Notes under the pieces: model-generated
Seen by the model: only the letters and a program-made list of their open reading frames with translations
What the model was told of the DNA's origin: nothing
Databases searched by the model: none
Source of the DNA: Pirellulaceae bacterium
GTDB taxonomy: Bacteria; Planctomycetota; Planctomycetia; Pirellulales; Pirellulaceae
Length of the DNA: 64,000 nt
Assembly: GCA_029243025.1 (NCBI GenBank)
Contig: JAQWSU010000045.1
Location: forward strand, 434,001 to 498,000
Reading direction: 5' to 3'
Shown here: one piece after another, positions 16,721 to 25,428 of the stretch
Position numbering within the stretch: the stretch's first letter is position 1
How the letters are laid out: every line of letters starts with the position of its first letter
Made by a program: the position numbers and the translations under genes

Positions 16721-18196
16721 CTACCGAGATTGAAAAGCTTGCATCTGCTTGAGAAGCCGCTGCACAACTTCAGGATGAGTTGACGCAACATTCCTTTGTT
16801 CGCTCAGGTCATTCGCTAAATCAAACAACAAGGGCGGATCATGTTTGATCGAGGGAACCGATTGACGCGTCACTGGATCCGAAAGATGAGACAGCGTGCT
16901 GAGATGAATCTTCCACTTACCGGACCGAAACGCATCGGCATCCCTTTCATCCATGAGCCAGGCAGTTCTGGGACTCTTCCCACCATCAAGAAGCGCACTT
17001 CGCAAATCCTGAGAAACATAGCCGGCGTTCCCTACTGGTTGCTCGGCACCAATCAGTGCAGCAAATGTTGCATACAGATCGACACTTGCACCAATTCCGT
17101 CGACGGAGCGAGGTCTGATTTTCCCCGGCCAACGAAAGATGGCAGGAACTCGATAACCGCCCTCCCAGGAAGTACCTTTTTCACCTCGCAGGGGACCTGA
17201 CGATCCGCCGTGTACTTCAAAGGTCTTCCAAGGTCCGTTATCGCTGGTGAAGACAAAAAGTGTTTTTCGAGAGAGTCCTAGATCGTCCAAGGTCGCGGTT
17301 AGTTGGCCCACCGACCAATCAATCTCTTCGATTACATCTCCATATTGTCCTGCTTCGCTCCGTCCCTGAAACGACTTGGAGGCAAATACAGGTGCATGCG
17401 GCATGTTGTGTGGCAAGTAGAGAAAAAAACGTTCATCTCGGTGATTGTGGATCCACTTAATCGCCTCCGCCGTGTATCGCTGCGTGAATAACTCTTGATT
17501 TGCCGGATACTCAATGACTTTGCGTCCCCGAATCAACGGAACGGGGAAAGTAAAATTGTCGCAATGATCAAACAGTTCCCGATTTTGAATCTTCCCTGGG
17601 GGAGCCGGAATATCATTGCTGGCGGGCGTACCAAAATAGTGTTCGAAACCACATTCCAACGGATGCATGGGACTCTTAACAAAATGATCTCGTCGCCAAT
17701 CAGCAAGATGCCACTTTCCAATCACTGCGGTGGCGTAGCCATGTTTCTTGAACATGGATGCCATCATCGATTGGCGCGAATCAACTAGCTTTGCCCCTGC
17801 TAGGAGAGACGGATGACGTCCACTCATCAGACCAGTACGACTCGTCACACAGGTCGACCCGGCGGAGTAAAAACTGGTCCACCGTTGCCCCTGAGTGGCA
17901 AGTCGATCAATGTTGGGGGTACGGATTTGGACATTCCCGTAACACCCTAAGTCCCCATACCCTAAGTCGTCCACAAAGACGAGCACTATGTTCGGTAAAT
18001 CAGCGTTCGGTAAATCAGCGTTCGGTAAATCAGCGTTCGGTAAATCAGCGTTCGGTAAATCAGCGTTCGGTAAATCAGCGTTCGGTAAATCAGCGTTCGG
18101 TAAATCAGCCGCGGCCAACGCGTTCGTGAAGACGAAGATCCAAAGTACAGCAAAGCGACTTGGCTTTATTTTCATGGAAAAACAATTCCTTTTCAT
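16721..18196 (-). CDS. Secreted sulfatase with an expanded ADLPN repeat
   Basis: 491 residues. The signal peptide (start at M1 or M8) runs to about residue 29. Eight identical ADLPN units (about 30-69) follow, then the sulfatase core begins with IVLVFVDDLGYGD (metal aspartates). The formylglycine site is STCVTSRTGLMSGRHP with cysteine near 116; the usual motif is C-x-P/A-x-R, so the threonine is unusual. Further family marks are GKWHLADW, PHNMPHAP and FTSDNGPW. It would cleave sulfate esters, in planctomycetes mostly on algal polysaccharides. A single ADLPN before IVLV would be the normal form. Monocistronic. Confidence 0.92.
   Translation of the reverse strand: MKRNCFSMKIKPSRFAVLWIFVFTNALAAADLPNADLPNADLPNADLPNADLPNADLPNADLPNADLPNIVLVFVDDLGYGDLGCYGNVQIRTPNIDRLATQGQRWTSFYSAGSTCVTSRTGLMSGRHPSLLAGAKLVDSRQSMMASMFKKHGYATAVIGKWHLADWRRDHFVKSPMHPLECGFEHYFGTPASNDIPAPPGKIQNRELFDHCDNFTFPVPLIRGRKVIEYPANQELFTQRYTAEAIKWIHNHRDERFFLYLPHNMPHAPVFASKSFQGRSEAGQYGDVIEEIDWSVGQLTATLDDLGLSRKTLFVFTSDNGPWKTFEVHGGSSGPLRGEKGTSWEGGYRVPAIFRWPGKIRPRSVDGIGASVDLYATFAALIGAEQPVGNAGYVSQDLRSALLDGGKSPRTAWLMDERDADAFRSGKWKIHLSTLSHLSDPVTRQSVPSIKHDPPLLFDLANDLSEQRNVASTHPEVVQRLLKQMQAFQSR
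17991..18110. repeat. 15-bp tandem repeat, 8 units, in the sulfatase gene
   Basis: Unit ttcggtaaatcagcg on the plus strand, eight consecutive copies; only the last base of the last unit differs. It encodes (ADLPN)8 on the minus strand. The array stays in frame with any copy number. Confidence 0.97.
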
Positions 18197-18416
18197 CTCA
18201 TTGGACGGACGGCATATTTTACCATTCAGTCTGCACCGACACGCCCCTTCGACGACGATCTTAAGCCGGATTCAGGGGCGAATGCCCGAAACGAGGTTTT
18301 TTTTCGATTTAGTTGACCCTTTCCGAGACAAAAGCGCTACAACCCGAGGAGAGATTTCCCAATCTCCCAGCGGGGTATCCGCTACCTCTTCCTGATCCGT
18401 TGCAGAGCAAAACCGC

Positions 18417-19021
18417 ATGAGCGCAGATGCCGCTGACATCGCCGCAGTCCTGGCCGCAGTCCTGGCGGGTGACGACGATTCATTTCATTCAATTGCAGCT
18501 CGATACGAAACAGCCTTGATGCGTGTGGCGTTCAGTCGACTCGGCCAACGCGATCAAGCGGAAGAGGCGGTACAAGAAACTTTTCTGAATGCGTTTCGAT
18601 CGCTCCATACCTACGACTCTCACTACAGTTTTCGCACTTGGCTTTGGACCATTTTACTTAATCAATGCCGACGACAATACCAGAAAAAAAAGCGAACTCC
18701 GGCGACTGTTAGCTGGGATTTCGAGTGGCATCGAGGTCCGCCGATTAGCCATCCCGAGGAGACGATCACCGCTGAGAACATTGCCATCACTCAGGAAAAG
18801 AAGATGGTGCTGGATTCATTATTGGACAAGCTTCCCCCCAATCAGGCAGATGCTTACGATTGCGGTTTTACGCGGACCTCAAGTATCAAGAAATCGCCGA
18901 CACGATGCGATGCCGTCTCTCCACGGCTAAGAATCGAGTAAGAAACGGCTTGCGGAAACTAACGGAACAACTCAATCACGCCCCCCACATGCGAAGCCGC
19001 TTACACGGAGATTCCCCATGA
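18417..19021 (+). CDS. ECF sigma factor, one-base frameshift in region 4
   Basis: Sigma-70 region 2 is clear: FHSIAARYETALMRVAFSRLG, QAEEAVQETFLNAFRSL, YSFRTWLWTILLNQCRRQ. The first frame goes astray after DKLPPNQADA near 18853. In another frame YADLKYQEIADTMRCRLSTAKNRVRNGLRKL, a standard region 4 HTH, continues to TGA 19019-19021. One missing base (probably T, giving gct tta cga) explains it. The corrected stop overlaps the start of the anti-sigma gene by ATGA, which supports the corrected frame. A 12-bp in-frame duplication (18441-18464) repeats AAVL near the N-terminus. Real lesion or sequencing error cannot be separated here. Confidence 0.8.
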
Positions 19022-19737
19022 CATCCAAGCTTGATTGTCACGCGGTTTTCGAAATACTCACTCGTGCCCCAGATCCGACCGGTCGCTCGACGGATTTAAA
19101 TGTTCAGCGACATCTCGCCTTATGCCATGAATGTCGCCAACTCGCAGAGAGCGTGCGCCCAGCCACCGACTTATTCACCGAAGCATTGAAGGAAGCAGAA
19201 CGTATTCGTTTGCCCGCCTTTGATGGAACGGCTCAAACCGTGATGGAGCAAATACGTTGTGAAGTCGCATCACGACCGGCCGCAAAGCGTCGATCGCCGC
19301 GTCCCATTTCGAAACAGACCGAATGGCTACCGGCCTTCGGGCTCGTAATGCTGCTATTGATCGCTATTTCGTGTGGACCCAATATTCCTGAGACTGGGAA
19401 GGCCCACCCGTTACCAACGCCCCTTGGCAGCGTGGCGGATGCCAAATGCCTTATGTCTAATCTTGCGATCCCCTCCGATTGCGTTTCGATCTCAACCGTA
19501 GGCCAACTCCGCATTGCCTCTGGAAAGACAACATTGCAGCCAACGACTGCGCACAACAAATCGCCATCGCGAGAAATCACAGCCTTCGCAAAATGTCAGA
19601 GTTGCCACGAAATCCAAACAGCAACAAACCACCAGCAAACGTGCTGTACTCACTGCCATCATGCCCGCATCCAATCGGCCTGGCCGCAAGCATCGGCATC
19701 AGAATTAGCGGCAGCGTGTTCAACCTGCCACTTATAA
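19018..19737 (+). CDS. Membrane anti-sigma factor with three CXXCH (c-type haem) motifs
   Basis: 239 residues. The N-terminal zinc anti-sigma signature H-x3-C-x2-C is HLALCHEC (H32, C36, C39). A single membrane segment lies at about 103-121 (WLPAFGLVMLLLIAIS). The outer part ends in three haem-attachment motifs: CQSCH (193-197), CTHCH (210-214) and CSTCH (234-238). This implies a periplasmic multihaem domain attached to a cytoplasmic sigma-binding domain. ATG 19018 overlaps the corrected sigma stop, so both are coupled. By analogy with other anti-sigma factors it should hold the sigma factor until a signal, here perhaps redox or a haem ligand, arrives. The haem role is inferred from motifs only. 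Confidence 0.75.
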   Translation: MTSKLDCHAVFEILTRAPDPTGRSTDLNVQRHLALCHECRQLAESVRPATDLFTEALKEAERIRLPAFDGTAQTVMEQIRCEVASRPAAKRRSPRPISKQTEWLPAFGLVMLLLIAISCGPNIPETGKAHPLPTPLGSVADAKCLMSNLAIPSDCVSISTVGQLRIASGKTTLQPTTAHNKSPSREITAFAKCQSCHEIQTATNHQQTCCTHCHHARIQSAWPQASASELAAACSTCHL

Positions 19738-19755
19738 ACAATCTTGCAGGAGCAT

Positions 19756-20106
19756 TCAGACCTCGAAGGCTGCAACCGCTTCGTCAACGGTTGGGTAGAT
19801 TTGCAGCACTTTGTCGAGCATGACCAACTTAATCACATCAGCAATCACGCCATGCACCCGACTCAATTTGACATCCCCACCATTCTTTTTGGCTTTCGAA
19901 TGAATTCGAATCAGCATCCCCAACCCGATACTGGAAATGAAACGCAGGTCATGACAATCCATAATTAGCTGATTGCGACCATCCTCGATTTCACCATCAA
20001 TGACGGAAAACAAAAATTCACAGGCTGCAGCATCTAACTGGCCGGAAAGCTCCATCAAAAGCACCTGACCATCAGCGCCGACCTCCCGTCTTCGGTAATC
20101 AATCAT
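19756..20106 (-). CDS. STAS-domain anti-sigma antagonist
   Basis: 116 residues covering a whole STAS domain. VLLMELSGQLDAAACEFL is the first strand-helix unit and LIMDCHDLRFISSIGLGMLIR contains the phosphorylatable serine pair SSIG. Such proteins bind anti-sigma kinases of the RsbW/SpoIIAB type, which are not encoded nearby; the adjacent anti-sigma factor is of the zinc type. It is convergent with that gene, with 18 bp between stops. Cytosolic, single-domain. Confidence 0.88.
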   Translation of the reverse strand: MIDYRRREVGADGQVLLMELSGQLDAAACEFLFSVIDGEIEDGRNQLIMDCHDLRFISSIGLGMLIRIHSKAKKNGGDVKLSRVHGVIADVIKLVMLDKVLQIYPTVDEAVAAFEV

Positions 20107-20196
20107 TTCAACATCTCACGATTCAACGAGTGCGCAAACCAACGCGTAAAAACACTTATCTTGCGACCAACAATTGTCGCTCCCCAACGTTGGGCG

Positions 20197-21066
20197 TCAG
20201 GGCGCTATCTTAAAATCCACAATGACCGGATAGTGATCGGAAATTTTTGCGGTTTCCAAATCGACGATTGAGCGCGCCGCCACGCACTGTTTCGCGACAA
20301 TTGGATTCGCAAACACGTAGTCTAAACGCCGTGAATCACCGTCATCGCCCGGTTTTTCGATTTCCGTGGGAAACGTACCTTGAAAAACTTCACGAAACTT
20401 CGCCTCCAAATCCACGAAGCCCTCCGCTTCAACACGTTTCACCACCGAATAATCCAATTGCCCTTCACGCAAATTGACTTCGCGAAATCGGTCGTCCCGG
20501 TTTGCAAAAAAAACTTCCAACTTCGACTGATAGTGGTCTTTATCCTTGGGTGAAAAGGTATTGAAGTCACCGACGAGGAGCACTCGCGCGTCATCGGGTA
20601 ATCGTTCAAAATCCGCCAGAACGAACTCGATCTCCTGCTGTCGTGTGCGCCAATTACTCGGATGCAAGTGAATCACATAGACGTAAGAGCCCGCAGTCAA
20701 GACTCGCATGGCACCATGCTGGAATCCTTTCCTTAAGCGTTGGACGTCTTGAATCGGAAATCGCGAAGTCAAACCGGTCGGAAAGCCGTCTTCTTTGAGC
20801 AACACGCTATGTTCGTGCCCCCAACTGGCTGCATCTCGCTTCAATTGATCGGAAGTGTAGCCGTTCAATTCTTGCAAGCACACCAAGTCGGGTTGTTGCC
20901 GCGACATCCACTCGACCCAGCGAGTTTTGCGTTGCGGAAGTTTCGTAAACCCGTACCAAACGTTATAGGTAATCAACCGCATTCGTCCGGGCACCGCCGT
21001 AACCTGAGCTTGCCCATCTCCAATCAGCAAGCTAACTAGCGTCAGCATAACGAATAATGCTTTCAT
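20197..21066 (-). CDS. Secreted endonuclease/exonuclease/phosphatase family protein
   Basis: 289 residues with a signal peptide (MKALFVMLTLVSLLIGDGQA). Family motifs in order: RLITYNVWYGF (N), PDLVCLQELNG (metal glutamate), VLLVGDFNTFSP (D-x-N), RLDYVFAN and ISDHYPVIVDF (catalytic histidine). The fold cleaves phosphodiesters in nucleic acids, sphingomyelin or inositol phosphates; the export signal suggests an extracellular or periplasmic substrate. The next upstream gene on the same strand (21088-21642) is separated by only 21 bp, so the two may share a transcript. Confidence 0.88.
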   Translation of the reverse strand: MKALFVMLTLVSLLIGDGQAQVTAVPGRMRLITYNVWYGFTKLPQRKTRWVEWMSRQQPDLVCLQELNGYTSDQLKRDAASWGHEHSVLLKEDGFPTGLTSRFPIQDVQRLRKGFQHGAMRVLTAGSYVYVIHLHPSNWRTRQQEIEFVLADFERLPDDARVLLVGDFNTFSPKDKDHYQSKLEVFFANRDDRFREVNLREGQLDYSVVKRVEAEGFVDLEAKFREVFQGTFPTEIEKPGDDGDSRRLDYVFANPIVAKQCVAARSIVDLETAKISDHYPVIVDFKIAP

Positions 21067-21087
21067 ATTTGTGAGCTTTCTATTGAT

Positions 21088-21642
21088 TTAATCGGGAGGA
21101 AGGAGTCCGCTCTGGGGAACTCGCTGCGAAATCGCTTCGAAGAATTCTTCGTCCCGATCAAACTCGCTGGAAACGGGAAACCAAATCGACCAACCCTCCC
21201 TCGCATAAACATTAATCTCGCTGTCACTAAACACCGTTTCAGACCGGTCAAGTGTGACATCCTCAATTTGCTCGAATTCAATTATCGTCAACGGATCCGG
21301 TTGTATCGCATTTGAATAAACGACGACCTTCTTGTCACTCACAAAGTAAAAACCATCACGAATATTGGTCATCGCATCGGAATAAAAGAAGATAATCTTC
21401 TCCTGTTCTTCTAAGGCACCAACATCCGACATAATGCGAACGAATCGTGGGGGCACTTGGTTTCCGCGGTAAACCCAAGTCTCCGGCCCATAAATGCCGA
21501 CAAAGGCTAGCCAAGAGAATCCCAAGAGCACCACACCGCCAAGCACCAACCCGACGAAACAGAGCAACACTTTCCCAAAGGGCAGGCGGCGTGAATTCTT
21601 ATCCGGGGGATTCACCAATTCGGATTCGAGTTTTCCTTGCAT
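21088..21642 (-). CDS. Membrane protein of unknown function
   Basis: 184 residues. One long hydrophobic segment (VLLCFVGLVLGGVVLLGFSWLAFVGIYG, about 25-52) anchors a soluble C-terminal domain rich in short strands (FYFVSDKKVVVYSN, IIEFEQIEDVTLDRSE). The alternation suggests a small beta-rich domain. No family recognised. It sits 21 bp upstream of the EEP-family gene. Confidence 0.6.
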   Translation of the reverse strand: MQGKLESELVNPPDKNSRRLPFGKVLLCFVGLVLGGVVLLGFSWLAFVGIYGPETWVYRGNQVPPRFVRIMSDVGALEEQEKIIFFYSDAMTNIRDGFYFVSDKKVVVYSNAIQPDPLTIIEFEQIEDVTLDRSETVFSDSEINVYAREGWSIWFPVSSEFDRDEEFFEAISQRVPQSGLLPPD

Positions 21643-21940
21643 TGAATCGTCTTTCCTTACGACTCAGTTCTTGCTTAGGCGCCCCAGCATTCGCTGGCAT
21701 CGCCGAGGTGCGCAAAGGCACTTTTCATTTCAGCTGGACTTTCACAGTTTACGCTGCTTCTTCCCCCGTCGAAAGACTGTGCTTCGCCCCAAGCTCCAGA
21801 GTCGCGGAAGCCACTTACCGGGTCGCTAATAAATCAAGAATATGCCACAACGAGCATCTTCGCCCGCTTTTGACGCTGAGAGTGGAAATCAAGCTATTGA
21901 AGGCGACTCGGCCAACATTTTCGATTAAAGTCATTCTCTG

Positions 21941-22426
21941 ATGAGCGCCACCGACAAACGATCACCTTTGGATGCCCCTTCATTAACGCCCCCCGAGGTG
22001 GAGGTATTGAACTGGCCTCTCGTACAGGATGGCTGGCGGAGCGTGTTTTATTTGCTGCTGACGATCGCTTGCATCAGCCTTCTTTTTTATCTTTCCGGAA
22101 GCGCCGCCTGTGCGCTCTTAGGTTGCCTCGCCATCTTGATCTCCCTGTGGAGATTCTGGCTCCCGGTTCGGTTCCAGCTGAGCCCGTTGGGAATCGTCCA
22201 GACCTGCCTCGGTCGCCAGCGTTTTATCGCCTGGTCTAACGTCAGACGATGCGAAAGGCTACAAAGCGGCATCTTATTTTTCTTCAGCACTGACCGTTCG
22301 CCGTTGGCGTTACTCTCAACGCTTTACATCAGCTGGCGAGACCAGCAGAATCCGTTTTTGGAGTTGATCGACAACTGCACCGAGGGAGAACATCTCTCAC
22401 AAAGATCCACCAGCAGACAATCGTAG
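21941..22426 (+). CDS. Membrane protein of unknown function
   Basis: 161 residues with two adjacent membrane segments (about 34-50 and 54-72, around FYLLLTIACISLLFYL and ALLGCLAILISLW) and a soluble tail that reads LSPLGIVQTCLGRQRFIAWSNVRRCE, reminiscent of bacterial PH-like domains attached to membrane hairpins. ATG 21941 is the first in-frame start. No partner gene is evident; it is followed after 143 bp by the OPT transporter. Confidence 0.6.
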   Translation: MSATDKRSPLDAPSLTPPEVEVLNWPLVQDGWRSVFYLLLTIACISLLFYLSGSAACALLGCLAILISLWRFWLPVRFQLSPLGIVQTCLGRQRFIAWSNVRRCERLQSGILFFFSTDRSPLALLSTLYISWRDQQNPFLELIDNCTEGEHLSQRSTSRQS

Positions 22427-22569
22427 GGTGGTGTTCGCCCGAATTCACTAGGACCTGGGCGAGCATCAAGATACGATGCGTGCGGCGACAAATGCTCCGT
22501 GACCTTTCACTGTAAGCACAGATCGCGGTGCCTCCCTCAACCAGTCGGCACCGAAATGAGAAGCTCCGG

Positions 22570-24339
22570 ATGAAAGAAACCACCACCAAATATCGAGAAC
22601 TGACTGTGGCGGCTGTCGTCTTGGGTATCATCCAAGGTGTATGTTTAAACGTTGCATTTGTTTACGCAGCATTAAAACTGGGGTTTTCTATCGGTGGCTC
22701 TACCGTTGCAGCGATCATGGGTTACGCGATCCTGCGTGGTGTGATGCGCAAGGGGACCATGGTTGAGAACAACATCAACCAAACGATCGCATCAGGCATC
22801 AACACCGCCGGCACAGGAGTCGTATTTACTGTCCCAGCCTTATTCATACTTCAAGCCAAACTCGCCTCTGCGGGCAATGACTCTCTCACATTCGAACCGT
22901 TACCATTGGCAATTGCTGGAATCGCTGGTGCAATCCTAGGAGTGATTGTGATCATTCCTTTGCGAAAACAGATGATCGAACTGGATCGACTACGTTTTCC
23001 GTCCGGTGTTGCCACGGCAACCATCATTCGCGCCGGATCATCGGGAGCCAGCAAGGCTCTTTTGCTCGCCATCGGTTTCGCGATTAGTGCGGCCTGGAAA
23101 GTCGTGATGGACTTTGGACTCCTTGCGACGCCTGATGCGTTGCTGGATTCGCGAGGTTTCGGCATTTCCGCCGGCGAAGAACTACATTTCGGCTTCGGTG
23201 TCATCCCTGACTACTGTGCGCCCGTCGTGTACCTCTCGCTGATGAATTTGGCGGCTGGCATGCTCTCCGGTCGCGGCGGCCTTCCATTCTTCCTGGGTGG
23301 CGCGGTGGCGTGGTGGCTTATCTCTCCCATCGCGGTCCACTTAGGCTGGGTTCCTAATGTGTTGGAGGCGACGTCGTTCGTGGGTGGACAAATGCTGCGG
23401 CCCTTGGGAATTGGCGTGATCATCGGCGGAGCATTGATGGGAGTAGTGATGGCTCTGCCAGCCATACGCGGAGCCTTTGCAACGCTCAGTAGCGCCGCAA
23501 AAACGGCAGGGTTGGGTGGTCGGCCCCGAGATGAACTGAGTCTTCGCACCATCGCATTGGGTACGATCGCAGCACTCGTGCTGTTTTTTTTTGCCTCGCG
23601 CATGACAGCTGACGTAACCACAACCGAAGCAATCATCTCCGCAATCGTCGGTACCATTTGGCTAGGACTTGCGGCATTGATTGTGGCTCAGGCAACAGGA
23701 CTGACCGACATTTCACCCATGTCAGGCATGGCGTTAATTTCCGTCACCTTGATGATGTTTTTACTGAACAAGAACATTGCTGCCGCGATGATCGTGGGAG
23801 TAGCCGTCTGTGTGGCCATCGGACAGGGAGCCGACATGATGCAAGACTTGAAGACGGGCTTCATAATCGGCGCACGTCCCATCAGGCAACAGATCGTACA
23901 ATTTGGCACCACCTGGATCGGCGCTCTTGTCGCACTCGGAGTCGTCTACATTCTGTGGGCTGGTGGTGCAGGTGGAAAAAATGGCTTTGGAGACAACACG
24001 CCATTGCCGGCCCCGCAAGCCGCTGCTTTGGTGGGCGTACTCGAAGCTGTCAGCAACGGCAATATCCCTGTGGACAAATATGTTTCCGGTGGTGCAATCG
24101 GCGCGGTGCTCGGCGCCGCGCCCGCCCCCGGAATCGGAGTATTGGTTGGCTTAGCCATGTACCTGCCATTCTCAATCACACTCGGCTACGGAATCGGTTG
24201 CTTGGTTCAGATGGGAATTCAGCGGTTGCGGGGCGCCGCCTTCTGCGAGGAAAACTTGGTGCCACTCGCAGCAGGGCTTATTGTCGGCGAGGCCATCATG
24301 GGTGTGATGCTAACCGCCTACCGAATCTTGGGGAGCTAA
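22570..24339 (+). CDS. OPT family oligopeptide/metal-chelate transporter
   Basis: 589 residues from ATG 22570 (a GTG at 22528 would add 14). The protein is almost wholly hydrophobic, with 14-16 likely membrane segments. Recognisable are GIIQGVCLNVAFVYAALKLGFSIGG, the NINQTIASGINTAGTGVVFTVPAL stretch conserved in bacterial OPT proteins, and RLRFPSGVATATIIRAG. Bacterial members import peptides or metal chelates using proton or sodium gradients; the exact substrate is not predictable. A membrane-anchored partner gene follows after 8 bp. Confidence 0.9.
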   Translation: MKETTTKYRELTVAAVVLGIIQGVCLNVAFVYAALKLGFSIGGSTVAAIMGYAILRGVMRKGTMVENNINQTIASGINTAGTGVVFTVPALFILQAKLASAGNDSLTFEPLPLAIAGIAGAILGVIVIIPLRKQMIELDRLRFPSGVATATIIRAGSSGASKALLLAIGFAISAAWKVVMDFGLLATPDALLDSRGFGISAGEELHFGFGVIPDYCAPVVYLSLMNLAAGMLSGRGGLPFFLGGAVAWWLISPIAVHLGWVPNVLEATSFVGGQMLRPLGIGVIIGGALMGVVMALPAIRGAFATLSSAAKTAGLGGRPRDELSLRTIALGTIAALVLFFFASRMTADVTTTEAIISAIVGTIWLGLAALIVAQATGLTDISPMSGMALISVTLMMFLLNKNIAAAMIVGVAVCVAIGQGADMMQDLKTGFIIGARPIRQQIVQFGTTWIGALVALGVVYILWAGGAGGKNGFGDNTPLPAPQAAALVGVLEAVSNGNIPVDKYVSGGAIGAVLGAAPAPGIGVLVGLAMYLPFSITLGYGIGCLVQMGIQRLRGAAFCEENLVPLAAGLIVGEAIMGVMLTAYRILGS

Positions 24340-24347
24340 CGACAAAA

Positions 24348-24905
24348 ATGGATTCAACCGCAAGATTCTCAAGTTACATCCTCCTGTTTGGTGGTGTCAT
24401 CGCGGCGGCCATTGCCGCGGCTAAGAACCCAGCACCCGGACAAACTTTCGCCAACACATGGCCGATGACCACCCTCGCTGTCGTCGTTGCAGTCGCAGGA
24501 GTCGGCGTCTGGCGTTGGACACTGACCCGTGATCGTCACTTCACCGCCAAAGTCACCGAGCAGCCGTCGGATCCTTTCGTGTTGATTACGGCTTTTGGCA
24601 AACCACTCAACGAACTCCATTCTCATGCCAAGCATGCCTCGACCGCGGAGATCACCGATCAAATTGAGCAACTCAATACGAATTTCGTCATCCCATTTTC
24701 GCTCGTCCGACATCAAGTGATCGAACGCCTGGGAATGCGCGAAGGCGCGGAGATTCTAGTCAATCTTGCAGTGGTCGAGAGAATGCTCAATCGCGCCTGG
24801 TCCGCAGCTGCCGATCAGTGTGAAACGGAATCGGTCGCAGCAATCCATGAAGCCTTTGAGGTTTACGCTCAAGTGCAACAAAGATTAACGATCGACACGA
24901 AATGA
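24348..24905 (+). CDS. Membrane-anchored protein coupled to the OPT gene
   Basis: 185 residues from ATG 24348, eight bases after the OPT stop. Two membrane segments (SYILLFGGVIAAAIAAA and MTTLAVVVAVAGVGVWRW) precede a soluble part with FVLITAFGKPLNELHSHAKH and a helical end. A longer frame upstream is only antisense-like shadow of the OPT gene. No family recognised; tight spacing argues for a role with the transporter. Confidence 0.65.
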   Translation: MDSTARFSSYILLFGGVIAAAIAAAKNPAPGQTFANTWPMTTLAVVVAVAGVGVWRWTLTRDRHFTAKVTEQPSDPFVLITAFGKPLNELHSHAKHASTAEITDQIEQLNTNFVIPFSLVRHQVIERLGMREGAEILVNLAVVERMLNRAWSAAADQCETESVAAIHEAFEVYAQVQQRLTIDTK

Positions 24906-25428
24906 AAACCGGGGCGATCCGTGCGATTGTCGCTTGATCCGATTGACATCCATCACCTTGGAATCATGGTAACCCCAGTGAAGGCAGACCGTTCTATCAA
25001 TTCGCTATCGGCAACGGCCGCTCCCTGACCATAGCGTGACTCATTGCCAAGTTCCAGCAAAACGTGGTCGTTTTTTTCATTCAACGACCGAGGAACTACT
25101 CATTTTCCTTGACAAGGTAGCGACTGCTATTTTTCCAAGTTACAGAGTTCCAACTGGGTTGGCGGTAGCTTACAATGCGAGGCAACCGATCTTCACTTGA
25201 GGAGATTATCGTTCCGACAAATGAATTCTCGTTTGTCGAATGCGAACGTTTTTCAAGTGAGCTAAACGTTGAAAGCGTAAGCCAACGCCTGATTCAATTC
25301 ACGTTCTGTGAGGCGACGGCTAAGACGCAACTGAAAGTAGGTATTCGGAATCTAAGACCGATCATTTCACGACCGTGCTTATGCGCTCTGAACACAGCTC
25401 AAAACACTTCTAAGGAGCAAGTTCGCCG
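24906..25428. other. Non-coding stretch before the ArsR gene
   Basis: 523 bp. One 85-codon frame at 25175-25432 has no recognisable content and runs into the ribosome site of the next gene, so I do not call it. Promoter of the ArsR gene is expected near the 3' end. Confidence 0.45.

Noticed and set aside
17991-18110. CRISPR array
   Set aside because: Units are 15 bp and directly adjacent without spacers.
17988-18395. Plus-strand protein of FGKSA repeats
   Set aside because: It is the antisense of the sulfatase ADLPN array; 15-bp units stay open in several frames.
23658-24347. Long upstream extension of the protein at 24348
   Set aside because: Lies in the OPT gene in another frame, with His/Arg-rich nonsense; ATG 24348 fits better.
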